This document shows positions 35,153 to 46,257 of a stretch of DNA of 64,000 nt, piece after piece. How positions within the stretch are numbered: position 1 is the stretch's first letter; every line of letters starts with the position of its first letter. The stretch is from Galeruca laticollis. Taxonomy: Eukaryota > Arthropoda > Insecta > Coleoptera > Chrysomelidae. Position numbers and translations under genes: made by a program. The notes under the pieces are model-generated. The model worked only from the letters and a program-made list of their open reading frames with translations, searched no databases and had not been told where the DNA came from. The stretch spans positions 149,411,309 through 149,475,308 of the forward strand of contig OY998175.1 in NCBI GenBank assembly GCA_963921935.1, read 5' to 3'.

Positions 35153-35589
35153 TAAACCAAAAACCAAAAGTTGGCAGTTAGTCACGGCTGACTAGTTAAA
35201 AAATAAAACTTCAAAGAGTGGTCTTTGTTAAAAAAAACCTCAAACTCGTGGGGATAGCAGCCAAAAAAACTTTACAGGTTAGAGATAAAGTGAATCAAAT
35301 AGTACATTACCCAAGCTTTCGAAGAGCATTGTCTTCATTTTCAAAGGCTATAATAAACCAGAAAGAAAAAATCGGTTAACTTAATAAAGAAAATATTTTT
35401 TGAAATCGTTACGACTTACTTGTAGTGTTGATTTAAAAGTAAACTCACATTTCACAAATTGCAGGAAAACCTTCATCCACTAAAGACTAAAATGTCGACT
35501 GAACATAATTTCTCTCCTACATATAGTAATGAGAGCCAGGACTTTTTTCCTGTTTTTTAAAACCAAAAGACGTACAACAAGAAACGAAC
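35153..35589 (-). mobile_element. Penelope-like terminal sequence, right inverted arm (intron-containing)
   Basis: Read on the minus strand, this arm is colinear with the left arm apart from scattered substitutions and one 72-bp insertion at 35348-35419 that has all the features of an intron. Without it the arms have equal length (365 and 366 bp). Confidence 0.75.
35348..35419 (-). other. 72-bp GT-AG intron present in one arm only
   Basis: On the minus strand the segment begins gtaagtcg and ends tttattatag after a T-rich tract. The flanks cactacaa and cctttgaaaatg are joined directly in the other arm. A chance indel would be unlikely to have both ends at consensus splice sites. Small introns in the terminal region are known from Penelope of Drosophila virilis. 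Confidence 0.8.
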
Positions 35590-36487
35590 TGATTTTGTTG
35601 AATATATATTTCAACATGAAATCGACTGCTGTCGACAGGTAGAGATACGCGGGGCAATTACAAGGTTGAAGTAACAACATTTAATAAAAATCTAAATTTA
35701 TCAGCAATACTGTTGTGTTTTTTTGGTTGCTTTGGTGAAAACTTCAAAGAAAAACAATAATAGATTGATGTCCACACCTAGGATCACGTCAAGATTGAAA
35801 AATTACACCTTTAAATTTAACCATACTATTGTCTGACAGCTGCCACCTGTCTTTTGCAAAATGTAAAAAATTGGGATGACGAAATAAGTCAACAGTCAGT
35901 GAACACTCAAACCTCTCACATTCGGTATTCCCAAACTGTCAACCCATTCCAGCAATTACTATTGTTAAATAAAAAAGCCAAACAAAACCCACCCGTAAAT
36001 ACTAACGATCTCCACTTTCGTCTGATGTTAATTTCCATGAAAATCAGTATTAATAATTTAAAATTCTCATAACAATAATAATGTCAGTTAGGAAAAGTGA
36101 TGTAAGATCTGTAACTTTTAACACATGGAAAGAACCTAACCTCTCACGTTAAGGCCCGACTGTTTGGAAATCATTTGCATTCGCAACTGAGCTGTGAAAG
36201 CCATAATGTACACAAAAGTTATTTTGCTTTTAAATGAAACATTGAATAATGTTTGTATTGTCAACACTCGACTGACCTGTCACATCAGCCAACCATTTAC
36301 TCAAAACACTAATTTGGGAATCAATCTCCTCGCTACCGGAGTGGACAAATATGTATATATCTTACTAAGTGACTCAATGTCAGACCTTCTATTCATTGGT
36401 TCCTCAATGTTATTAATATGATACATTTCTAAAAACTTTCTTTTGTTATAGTTTCTTTCTACATCAATAATCTTTACTTTATCAAAA

Positions 36488-36542
<55 letters not shown>

Positions 36543-37978
36543 AATTGGTTTGGTTTTCATTTATTTTAATAGAATTTATAATTTGATTATGCCAAATGTA
36601 TTCTTATTTTCAATAATAATATATTTGTCAAGAAAATTTTATTTCTTATTATTGCCCAGACTATTATTTAACTCTGCTAGCTTTAGATGATTTAGATGGA
36701 TTCAATTATTGGATCGTGAAATTAAAATGAACAAGTTGATGCTTTCAGGATTTTTTTTATAATAGAAGTTTTTTAACAGAAAATGTGTATGCATGTACTA
36801 TGTCTAAGTAAATACAATCATTTTATGACAATGAGTTTGATTATGAATGCATTTCTCAATTTTATAGAGATATTTAATGAAATGTTCTAAAAGGTACCTT
36901 TTATTTTCAAAGTTTCCGTCACTTTCTAAACCTATCCTCATTCTAATCTTCCTTCTGCTGCATTGTCCAAAAACTTTATTGACAAGCTCCTCTCAAATTT
37001 CTCAATTACCACCCCAGACTTATATATTTTTCAATTGGATACACAATTAATAATCTTATTACTATTATCAAATTAATTTAATTTTCTTTGTTTGTTCAAT
37101 GGAAACGTTTTCTCTCGTCCTTTTTATCGAAATCAATTCTAATATCACTTCCCTCTTTTGACGTTTTTAAATCTCACTGACATTTCTAATTCCATCCATA
37201 ATCAAAAACGTTAAGCGTTGCTAGGGAAGCATTTTCTATGCAGTATGAATTATATAAACATAGTGTCTTTGACGACGATTCGCTGTTCACATTACAATAA
37301 ACCATTACTTTTTAAGACGTAAACGAAACATGGAAATAACATTTTAATATTGTTACATCAGAAAATTGGAATCATTGTTATTTATAAAATTATTGTGATG
37401 ATATGTAACAATGAAATTATAATAATATTTTAACTTTCAATGGACTTAAATAAAAAATTCAATGATTATATATAGATGAGGATTTTGTTTTGATAAATTG
37501 TTATACATATAAATATCAACATAACTTATTTACTATTTATTAAAAATTCCTGAAATCTCTTGTATTAAATAACATATTTGCTAACTATATAAAAATTTGT
37601 CATGTTTCAAATGTCTGTTTCTTTCAAATTATTTTAAATTCCATTTTAATTTCGACGAATTATTTTGAAATTACATCATCTATCTATTGAATTATTATTA
37701 AATAGTATAATGTACAGTTTTTGTATGACCATTGGTCTTTTTATTTATGTTTACCTACACTCAGGAAGCATGTGTGATGGTGCCACTTTTAACGACCTTT
37801 AACAGATCTGTTCAGCGTGTGTTTAAGTTCACGATTTGATGTAAAAGAAAAACTATTTTTGTTAGACAATTATTTTTATATTAGCATAAACTTTAACAAC
37901 TATACAAACGTGGTAGGAACGAAACTGTTCCATGATAACGTGACATATTTTGAAATAACTTGAAATATCCTAAAATTT
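35590..37978. other. AT-rich stretch without recognisable gene
   Basis: Holds (AT)n at 36490-36540. No domain found. Confidence 0.55.
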
Positions 37979-38330
37979 CGGACTATATTTTCTCAACCTG
38001 TGTCCTTTTCTATTTCTATGCTTCTTTTTAATTTTCTTTCTCAATCTCCTATTATGTTTGATCCAAGTATTGTACTCAATAGTTTCCTTTTTAATATTTA
38101 TAGATCTTCTTTTTTGTTTAATGTGTCCCATCCGTTTAAGTCTCCTTGCTTTTATATATATATATCGGACTATATTTTCTCAACCTGTGTCAATTTCTAT
38201 TTATATGTTAGTTTTCGATCTTCTTTTTCAATCTTCTATTATGTTTGACCCAAGTATTGTACTCAATATGTTCCTTTCTCAAATTTTTAGATCTTCTTTA
38301 TTGTTTATAGTTGTTTCGAATGCGTAAATA
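37979..38330. repeat. Direct duplication of about 187 bp
   Basis: ggactatattttctcaacct at 37979 recurs at 38166, and the following 120 bases match well (tattatgtttga, ccaagtattgtactcaat). A similar pyrimidine-rich sequence occurs near 34480 (ccatccgttt). This may be the antisense of a LINE tail. Confidence 0.6.
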
Positions 38331-38619
38331 TTGATTGGTCTGATCAAAGTATTATATAATTGTATCTCTGTTTTTCTGCTGATTGATTTAGATTCTAATA
38401 GTTTCCTATATATGCCAAAAATTCAGTTTCCTTATAATATTCTTTTTTTATCTTGTCTTTCCTAGTTGAAACCTGATACAATTCCAAATTTGTTATTTTT
38501 AATTCTTAAGTGAGTATCATTGTTCTGTTTTCTTTCCCCACTCTCATATAGTATGATTTATGAATTTGAAATATACACTTCAACTAGTTGCAAACATACA
38601 TACATACTGAATTATTATT

Positions 38620-39710
38620 ACTTTTCCGCCCAACCTATCTAATATGCGACAAAAGTATTGGTTTACCCCAAAAAAGTTGGAATTTAGAATTTTTTTGAGT
38701 TATTTTTACGCTTTTCATCAATAACAACACGAATAAACGGCGTTTAGAAAAAAAATCCCGTGTGTACGTCGTTGTCGTTGTCGTCGACCACTTTTCGATA
38801 CATGTCTTGTTAGCACGACACAGCCTCCGGAGTGCAACAAGTCACCAATTTTATGATTAAATATTGTTCAGAACATCTCACAGATGAACCCTATTGATTT
38901 TCAGCTCTCCAGAGCCAGTACAACGGGTGCTATGGTACTTGAAGTACGACATTTTTTGATAAATTTCAGTTTGTTAGCACGATACCGGAGTCCAACAAGT
39001 CACCAATTTTATAATAGAATATTATTCAAGAGGTCAAGTACGACATTTTTGTCATTTTTGGAGAAATTTAATTTGTTAGCACGATACAGCCTCCGGAGTA
39101 TATACAAGTGACCAATTTTATGATTGGATGTTATTAAGAACGTCTCAAATATGAACCCTATTAATATTCAGCACACTAAAGCCCGTACAACGGGTGCTAT
39201 GGTACTTCGCGTACCAAATTTTAGTCATTTTTGGAGAATTTTTAGTTTGTTGCACGAGACAGCCTCTAGAGTGTATACAAGTGACTAATTTCATGATTGA
39301 ATATTGTTCAGGGCGTCTAATAGATGAACATTATTGATTTTTAGCTCACCAGAGCTAGTACGACGGGTGCTAATGTACCTGAAGTGTCACATTTTTTATT
39401 CCCTTTGGAGAAATTTCGGATTGTTAGCACGATATAGTCTTCGGAGTGTATACATGTGACCAATTTTATAATTGGATATTTTTCAATGTGTCTCACAGAT
39501 GTACCCTATTGATTTTCAGCTGACTAGAGCGAGTACAGCGGGTCCTATAAATTAAGATATACTACATTTTTGGATATTTTTGGAGACATTTCGGTTTGTT
39601 AGCACGATTCATCCCCCGAAGTGTATACAAGTGAGAATTTCATGATAGAATAATGTTCAGGGCATCTCACAGATACGGAAAAGTTAGTTTTAATCTTTAA
39701 AACCGTTTAT
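38620..39710 (+). repeat. Unrecognised interspersed repeat with internal 175-bp units, copy A
   Basis: It opens near caacctatctaatatgcgac, followed by aaaagtattggtttacccca. Then come about five units whose shared words are gttagcacgatacag, caagtgaccaattttat, tattgattttcagctcacca and acaacgggtgctatggtac. Unit starts lie near 38809, 38973, 39075, 39249, 39423 and 39599. It closes with aaaagttagttttaatcttt and aaaaccgttta. There is no open frame. Confidence 0.85.
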
Positions 39711-40875
39711 GTTTTTTATGTTTTATTCATGAAAATACTCGCATTTCTCAAATTTTTTAGAAAGTGTCAGTAAGTTATAGAACTGAAAAATAATCTAACC
39801 TAACCTGGAAATTTGAACCACAAAATATATGGGACAGATATCTAGCCTGGCCTAAAATTGTCAGCATTAATTTTAATTAGGATCGGTTAACATTGCATTT
39901 TTTGTATTTAGTCGTTATCTGACTTTTGTCATGCATAGTAGTTTAAAAATTTGTAATTACGCAGTAGAAAATGTGTTACGGTCATTTGATTATGATAACT
40001 CGCTGCAAACACCCCCTTCGCTGTTTTTTAGTCATATTTATTCATTTGTCTTCAAGTACGTACAATTTATAAACTGCTTTTATGAAAGTTTATATGATTA
40101 GTTAAAGCAGGGTACATTTCCGAAAACCAAATATGTGAATTAATTTACAATCAAGCATGATATATTTGAAATCACACCGATTATTTTCGGGAAATGTTTC
40201 CACTCGTAAATCGGTTAGTTCCACCATGATTATGGAATTGTTCATGCAGATACTTAAGAAAAGGTAGGTCATTAATTAAACAACATATTTTGTAGCCGAA
40301 AATAATTTGAAGTTACAATAATTCAAAAGTTGTTTTACTTATTATAATGAAAATTGACAAGTGGCTTTCTTATGATTAGATGATCTCTCAGCAGAAAAAT
40401 GACGGAATCATAACACACCGTAAAAATTCCACGACAGTTCTGATTTCCTAAGCTCCTACTAATAAATTTATTTAATGATCATTAAGCGCACTATTTTCGA
40501 AACTTTTTTGTTCCTTAGAAATTTGTACAAATATCAGTATTCGTTAAGGCCTCTTCTTCATTATCCTACATAAACTTTGTAAGAAGGCATTAAATATCCA
40601 TTTAGTAAATAGTTGTTTGTTTTTTAGGTTACGATTACCTAGATACTGGCTTCAACAATATTGGCAATACTAAATATTGAAGCTTCAACTTTTGTTTGTG
40701 CGTTTTAAGGTAAGACACGTTCAATCGAGCTATTCGGGGACCCAGAAAATGTGGTTCAATTTATGATCATGTAGCACTCGAACTCTTCCATAATTTTTCT
40801 GAATATACTAAAATACTTTTGTAAACATTCTCCCTGACCATTTTGTTTTAATATGGCTGAATTTAACTTCAAATA
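39711..40875. other. No gene seen between copies A and C
   Basis: AT-rich spacer between the two convergent repeat copies. No motifs assigned. Confidence 0.5.
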
Positions 40876-41560
40876 AAAACGGTTTTAAAAATTAAAAGTA
40901 ACATTACCGTATTCAAGTATACACTCCAAAGGCTAACAAACCAAAATTTCTCCAAAAATGAAAAAAATGTAGTATATCTAGATTTATGGAACCTATTTTT
41001 ACTCGCTCTGGTTAAAAATCGATAGGATTTATTTGTGAGACTGCCTGAACAATATCCAATCATAAAGATGGTGACATCTATACTCTCCGGAGGCTGTATG
41101 GTGCTAATAAACCGAAATATCTCCAAAAATTACCAAAAATGTAATATATCTGGATTTATAGGTCCAGCGGTACTGGCTCCAGTGAGCTAAAAATCAATAG
41201 GGTTCATCTGTGAGACGCCATTAACAATATTCAATTGAAAAGTTGGTAACTTGTTACTCTGGAGGTTGTATCGTGCTAGAAAACCGAAATTTCTCCAAAA
41301 ATTACCAAAATTTTGGTACTTCAGTTACTCGTTGTACTGGCTCTGGTGAGCTAATAATCAATGTGGTTCATCCGTGAGATGCTCTGAACAATACCCAATC
41401 ATAAAATTGGTGACTTTATGCACTCCGGAGACTGTATCGTGCTAACAATACATAAATACAAAAAGTGGTCGACGATAACGACGTAAAAACTTAAAAATAA
41501 CTCGAATATTCCAACTGTTTTGGGATAAACCAATACTTTTCTCGCATCGTATATAGGGTT
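40876..41560 (-). repeat. Same interspersed repeat, copy C, inverted
   Basis: Read on the minus strand it starts aaaccctatatacgatgcga and aaaagtattggttta, continues through about three 175-bp units, and ends ttttaatttttaaaaccgtt. Both ends agree with copies A and B, so the repeat moves as a unit even though unit number varies. Confidence 0.85.
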
Positions 41561-43254
41561 TGCGGATAAGTCATATCATAAAAAAGTGACACGTGACTAA
41601 ATACCCAGGAGATTTCTCATGCAGCAACTGAATTCTTTCAGGGACTGTATGGCATGTGGCATCGTTTACATCAATATCGTCCTGTAGAGCAAGAAAGAAC
41701 TGTGCATTTAGTGGTGGCTCAATATATCAAACACAGGCGTTCCTGTATTCGGAATGTATTCGTTTTCCGACAATCACATGAGAACTGGTCTCTGTGAACA
41801 GTTATCAGAAGAAGGTGAGTCAAATCAAGAATTGTGATGTGTAAACTGTTCTTCATATCTCCTGATGGATGTATGTTCTAATAAATTGTATCATCATCAA
41901 GCCGTTCAATCAATTCAAGGCGTTCTTTAATCCTCTCTATGAGGTGGATTACTCCTTGTTTTCTTTTATTCTAACTTATTTTTCTCTATAGTTTGTCCTT
42001 CGTCTTGGCAAATTTTGTGATACTTTCCAATCCTTTATACTGAAACATTTTATCTTCCAGTCCTCTATCTTATTTCTCCAGGTCTTTCTGGGTCTACCAT
42101 TTCTTCCTGGCTATAGTGGAATAAATTGTTTACTCTCCTCATTAGGTCCGTTGATCTTCTTCTTACTATACGTCGAACCCAGTTCAGTCTTTGTGTTTTT
42201 ATGTATCTTATTAAGTTTTCTTTTCCTAGTTTTTGTTATATTTCTGTGGTCTTCTTTCCTCTTCTAGTTCAAGATGTGTTCCAATATTATTCTGTCCACT
42301 AATTTTAGTATTTCCTCTTCTTTTTTGTCTATTACTGTGATTTTCCTCGCAGATGGGGTGACTGGTCTCATCAAGTATATTTTTATTTTGTTTAGTTTAC
42401 TTAGGTTCCTATTTTTCCTTAACTTCCAATTTCATCCAAAAGCTTAATATCCTCTTTGAACCCTTTCCTTTACATTTTCTTTGACTTTTTGTCCTATCGT
42501 CCTAATAAATGAAATAAATGGAATAAGTCAATGATTAAACCACCGTAACTAGCAATCAAAGTCACATATACGTGTCGAAGGTAACACCCGCATTTGTTTT
42601 TATGATAAACATAGATAAAGGCTCGTCCTTGTCATATTTTTTTCAACAGTTAGGAGGTGCATAACCTTCAAGAGAAAAATGTTTTGATGTCAGTGTTTCA
42701 GAATGTGAACCTTATCTATGAAATTTCCATTACGGACAATAAATGCAATCTACCAACAAGGTTATGAATGCAGGTGTTGTAATTCACTTTATTTATATGT
42801 CCTGTAAAATTGGTGGGAGGAGAAAATGAATTCGAGTAGAGAGGAACCCAATTGAACTACATATTTATCCAGGAAACAATAGATAGAACGTTTACTTCAC
42901 AGAAATTATTATTGAGGAAACAAAACAAGTAGATCTAGTAGAGCTTATAACAAAACATTGAAATTGAGTGTGGCTGTTTATTTTGTTTCTTCTAATTTCA
43001 CTGTTATTTCAAATGTACCTTGTATATTTTTGAATTTTTGGAATAGCGCAGTATTTTATCCGAGCCTAAGTAAAAATGAATATTGAGATGATAACTCCCG
43101 GTTAATTTGGATAATCTCAAACTACACTGGACGACACTTTTTTTGTAACACACTTCAAACAATTATTTTTTTGATGGTAATACCTTCCAAATAATAGAAA
43201 AAATATTCAAAAAGCCTAAATTCGTACCACTTTTCAATATGTTCTTTAGATATT
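41561..43254. other. Mostly unassigned; LINE tail scrap inside
   Basis: Apart from the piece at 42000-42250, nothing could be assigned. The last 50 bases lead into a LINE endonuclease. Confidence 0.45.
42000..42250 (-). pseudogene. Possible RTE-type LINE C-terminal tail
   Basis: The minus strand reads PGRNGRPRKTWRNKIEDWKI, which fits the G-R-x2-GRP-x-K-x-W tail at the end of RTE-like ORF2 proteins. The surrounding frame is broken. Confidence 0.4.
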
Positions 43255-44375
43255 AAATGGGAGATAATTGATGTTTATAATTTGATATGGGAACAGTGTT
43301 GGATTAAAGTTACAATAAATAAAAAAACTATTGCTTTAGGCTTCATATAGAAACCTCATGAACAAAATACTAGTATTTTTTTGAACGAATTTGAAAGCGG
43401 TTTAGGATCAATATCTGTTACTGTTGGTGAAATAGTTTGTATGGGAGACTTTAATTTAGATTTATTCGAATTTGACAGTAATAATGTTAAAAAATTTTAC
43501 TCTTTATTAGATTCTTTGAATTTAGATAGATGTACCTACAAGGGTAAGAGCAACTTCATCAACTCTGTTGGATTATGTTATAGTGCGGGATAAAGCTTCA
43601 GTTGAGAAGGGTATAATACACAATGATATTGCAGACCACGCTATTGTTTTCTGTATAATGCCAATCAATACATACAAACCGATTCCTCAAATGTACACTT
43701 ATAGAAACTTCACAAATTTTAACGATGTTTCTTTTCAACGAGTCTTGATTAGCACATCAGGTTTGAAAATTTACGATCAAGAAACAGTTGATGAAAAGGT
43801 TTCATATTTTGTAAACTGTTTATATCAGTTATTTGATAGACACGCTCCTGTAGTTACAATAAGAGTCACTAAACCTAAAGCCCGTTAGTCAACTTATCCT
43901 GTAAAACGAATGATTAATGAAAGGGACAAAGCTCTAAGGAAATTTAGGAAGACAAAATTTGAGGCGCAATTTAGATATTACCAGGATTTGCGTAATTAAG
44001 TAAATAAAGCCGTTTTTCGTGAAAAAAGGGCTTATTTCACATACCAGTTAGGTACCAATAGCTCAACAGAAATATGGAAAACATTAAGGTCAAATAAATT
44101 ACTAATAGAAAAAAAATCGAGTTTATCCGATAACTTCAGCAATGTTGATAATATTAATCAATTTTGTATTGAGTCTGTTCCTAATGCTACCCCAAGTAAA
44201 AATGTCTCTCAGTATTGTAGGAGCAATAGATTAGTTCAATCACATTTTGTTTTTAAGGAAGTTAGTGTTTTTTTTGTATATCAAGTAATTTGTGGAATTA
44301 AAACAAATGCCACTGGCTGTGATGAGTTAAATATCACTATATTAAAATTATGTTGTCCTCATGTGGTACCATATA
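43255..44375 (+). pseudogene. CR1/jockey-group LINE, endonuclease and linker
   Basis: The sequence reads INKKTIALGFI, a stop, then IVCMGDFNLDLFEFD, the APE-type endonuclease GDFN box. After a frameshift near 43570 comes DYVIVRDKASVEKG and HNDIADHAIVFC with the catalytic DH pair. The linker follows: MINERDKALRKFRKTKF, KRAYFTYQLGTNS, IWKTLRSNK, then TNATGCDELNITILKL, the first reverse transcriptase box. At 44376 a mariner interrupts the codons, and the frame resumes at 46258. The N-terminal start and 5-prime end are not clear. Confidence 0.82.
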
Positions 44376-46257
44376 CAGTGCTATTCAAAAGTCCCCTCCC
44401 CCCTCGTATCTTTTGAAAGGCTACACTTACATTAATAAAATTTGGAGGGTGAAAATAAAGTGTTGTAAACTTCTCTACGAATGGTAACAGGTGACGTAAT
44501 AGTAATAGATGACGTCACAGTGCTACTCTGGCCAATAATTTTAAATGGGACCTTATGACAAGTGATATCTCGTTTGAAAGGCATTGACATTGACTACATA
44601 GCCATATTCATTTTGTTTGGGTTTACATTAATTTTGAGGGATAAATTAAATAAATACCAAAATTATTATTTCACATTTAAATATTGAAGATTTTTCAGTC
44701 CGCCTCTGGTTAGTTGTCAAAAAAATTGACGTTTTTAATTTGATAGTATTTGTTGCTTTGCAAAGTTTTTCTAAATAGCTCAAATATTCAATTTTATTAT
44801 TGTTTCACGAGACGTTTAAGAGTTTACATAGGCAAAATCGTACGTACTCAAGCCGACAAAGTAGCAGCTATCTTATTAATTGGTGAATCTAGAAAGAATC
44901 TCCATGAAGCGGAACTTTTATTTAATGAGAGATACGCAGTTCGCCATATCTCGAGAACTTATTTGAGGGAGCTTCTTCACAAGTTTGAAGCAACAGGTAG
45001 TGTTCAAGTTGCCAAACTATCTGGTCGACCAACATTTAGTGATGATAAAAAAATTGATATAGTTGCTGAAATAGTAGTAAACCCTACTTCCTCTTCAACT
45101 TAAGTTGCGTCTATCTCTGAAGTAAGTAAAAGTACAGTACAGAGAGTGTTGGCTAAAAATAAATTTCATCCATACAAGTTAAAAATGGTGCACCACCTTT
45201 CGGATGACGACCCCGACAGAAGACTCGAATGCTGTGAATGTATGACGAATAAAATTAGTCAAAACCCACATTACACAAAAACAAACAATTTGTTTAAGTA
45301 ACGAAAGTACTTTTTGCCCCAATGGAAATGTGAATACACAAAATGTAAAGTATTGGAATGACACAAATCCTCACACCTTTCGTAAACAACATACCCAATT
45401 TCCAGAAAAAGTCAATGTTTGTGCAGGTATTTTGGGAAACCACATAGTTGGTCCTGTTTTCCTAAATTCAAATTTAAGCGGTGAAGTGTATCTGGAGGTG
45501 TTACAAAATGCAATTGAGCCGTTAATTCTTGAAAATCTGGAAGATAATCAAGATGAATTCGGCTATCTGGAAATAACATTTCAACAACATGGCGCTCCTG
45601 CACATTATTATGGTGCAGTAAGACGTTACCTGGATGAAGAATATCGAGGTAGATGGATAGGCCGGCGAGGTCCTATAGAATGGCCACCTCGGTCACCAGA
45701 TCTGACACCATTAGATTTTTTCCTATGGGGGTACTTGAAATCCAAGGTTTATGCTACGGCACCAGATAGCATTGGCGTTTTGAAAGAAAGAATTACTGAA
45801 GAATGCAATGCTATTTCAGCTGAAACATTCGAACGAGTACGACAAAAGTTTACTAATAGGATGTATTACTGTCAGGAAGTAGACGGAGCACATTTCGAAC
45901 ACTTGCTATAAGAATCCATTGTTGATATTTGATTGATTAAATTTAAGAAAATAATTTCAATAATTTTGGTATTTATTTAATTTATCCGTCAAAATTAATT
46001 TAAACCCAAACAAAATTATTATGGCTATGTAGCCAATGTCAATGCCTTTCAAACAAGATATCACTTGCCATAAAGTGCTATTTAAAATTATTGGCCAGAT
46101 TGGCACTGTGACGACATCTATTACTATTACGTCACCTGTTACCATTCGTAGAGAAGTTTACAACACTTTATTTTCACCCTCCAAATTTTATTAATGTAAG
46201 TGTAGCAGTTCAAAAGATACGAGGGGGGTGGGGGGAGGGGACTTTTGAATAGCACTG
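44376..46257 (+). mobile_element. Mariner-type element with 292-bp terminal inverted repeats
   Basis: The element runs from cagtgctattcaaaagtccc to its inverted complement, and TA flanks it on both sides (44374-44375 and 46258-46259). The inverted repeats (44376-44667 and 45960-46257) differ at only a handful of bases and by a 6-base C-rich indel. Taking out the element and one TA restores the LINE frame around VPYITHIVNFC. The transposase relic inside is listed separately. Confidence 0.9.
44820..45911 (+). pseudogene. Mariner-family transposase with catalytic residues lost
   Basis: The frame reads TQADKVAAILLIGESRKNL and RTYLRELLHKFEATGSVQ, a helix-turn-helix, and GRPTFSDD. A TAA at about 45101 is followed in frame by VSKSTVQRVLAKNKFHPYKL. 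A frameshift near 45285 leads to the frame 45330-45911: FPEKVNVCAGILGNHIVGPV, QQHGAPAHYYGAVRRYLDEE, RWIGRRGPIEWPPRSPDLTP and LDFFLWGYLK, ending VDGAHFEHLL. The first catalytic motif reads SNESTF instead of SDE-x-x-F, and the second QQHGAP instead of QQDGAP. Only the third aspartate (SPD) remains, 36 residues after the second site. The protein is therefore inactive even apart from the frame damage. Confidence 0.88.

Noticed and set aside
34939..35195. Four overlapping frames of alternating I and Y on both strands
   Set aside because: They are translations of an (AT)n microsatellite.
34620..35589. Hammerhead ribozyme in the Penelope-like ends
   Set aside because: Penelope ends can carry hammerhead motifs, but I could not find the paired ctgatga and gaaa core words in a foldable arrangement here or at 63500-63640.
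38620..39710. Short inverted termini (cttttccg / cggaaaag) for the 175-bp-unit repeat
   Set aside because: The right-hand word is followed by sequence that is also conserved between copies and is altered in copy C, so it is not the true end.
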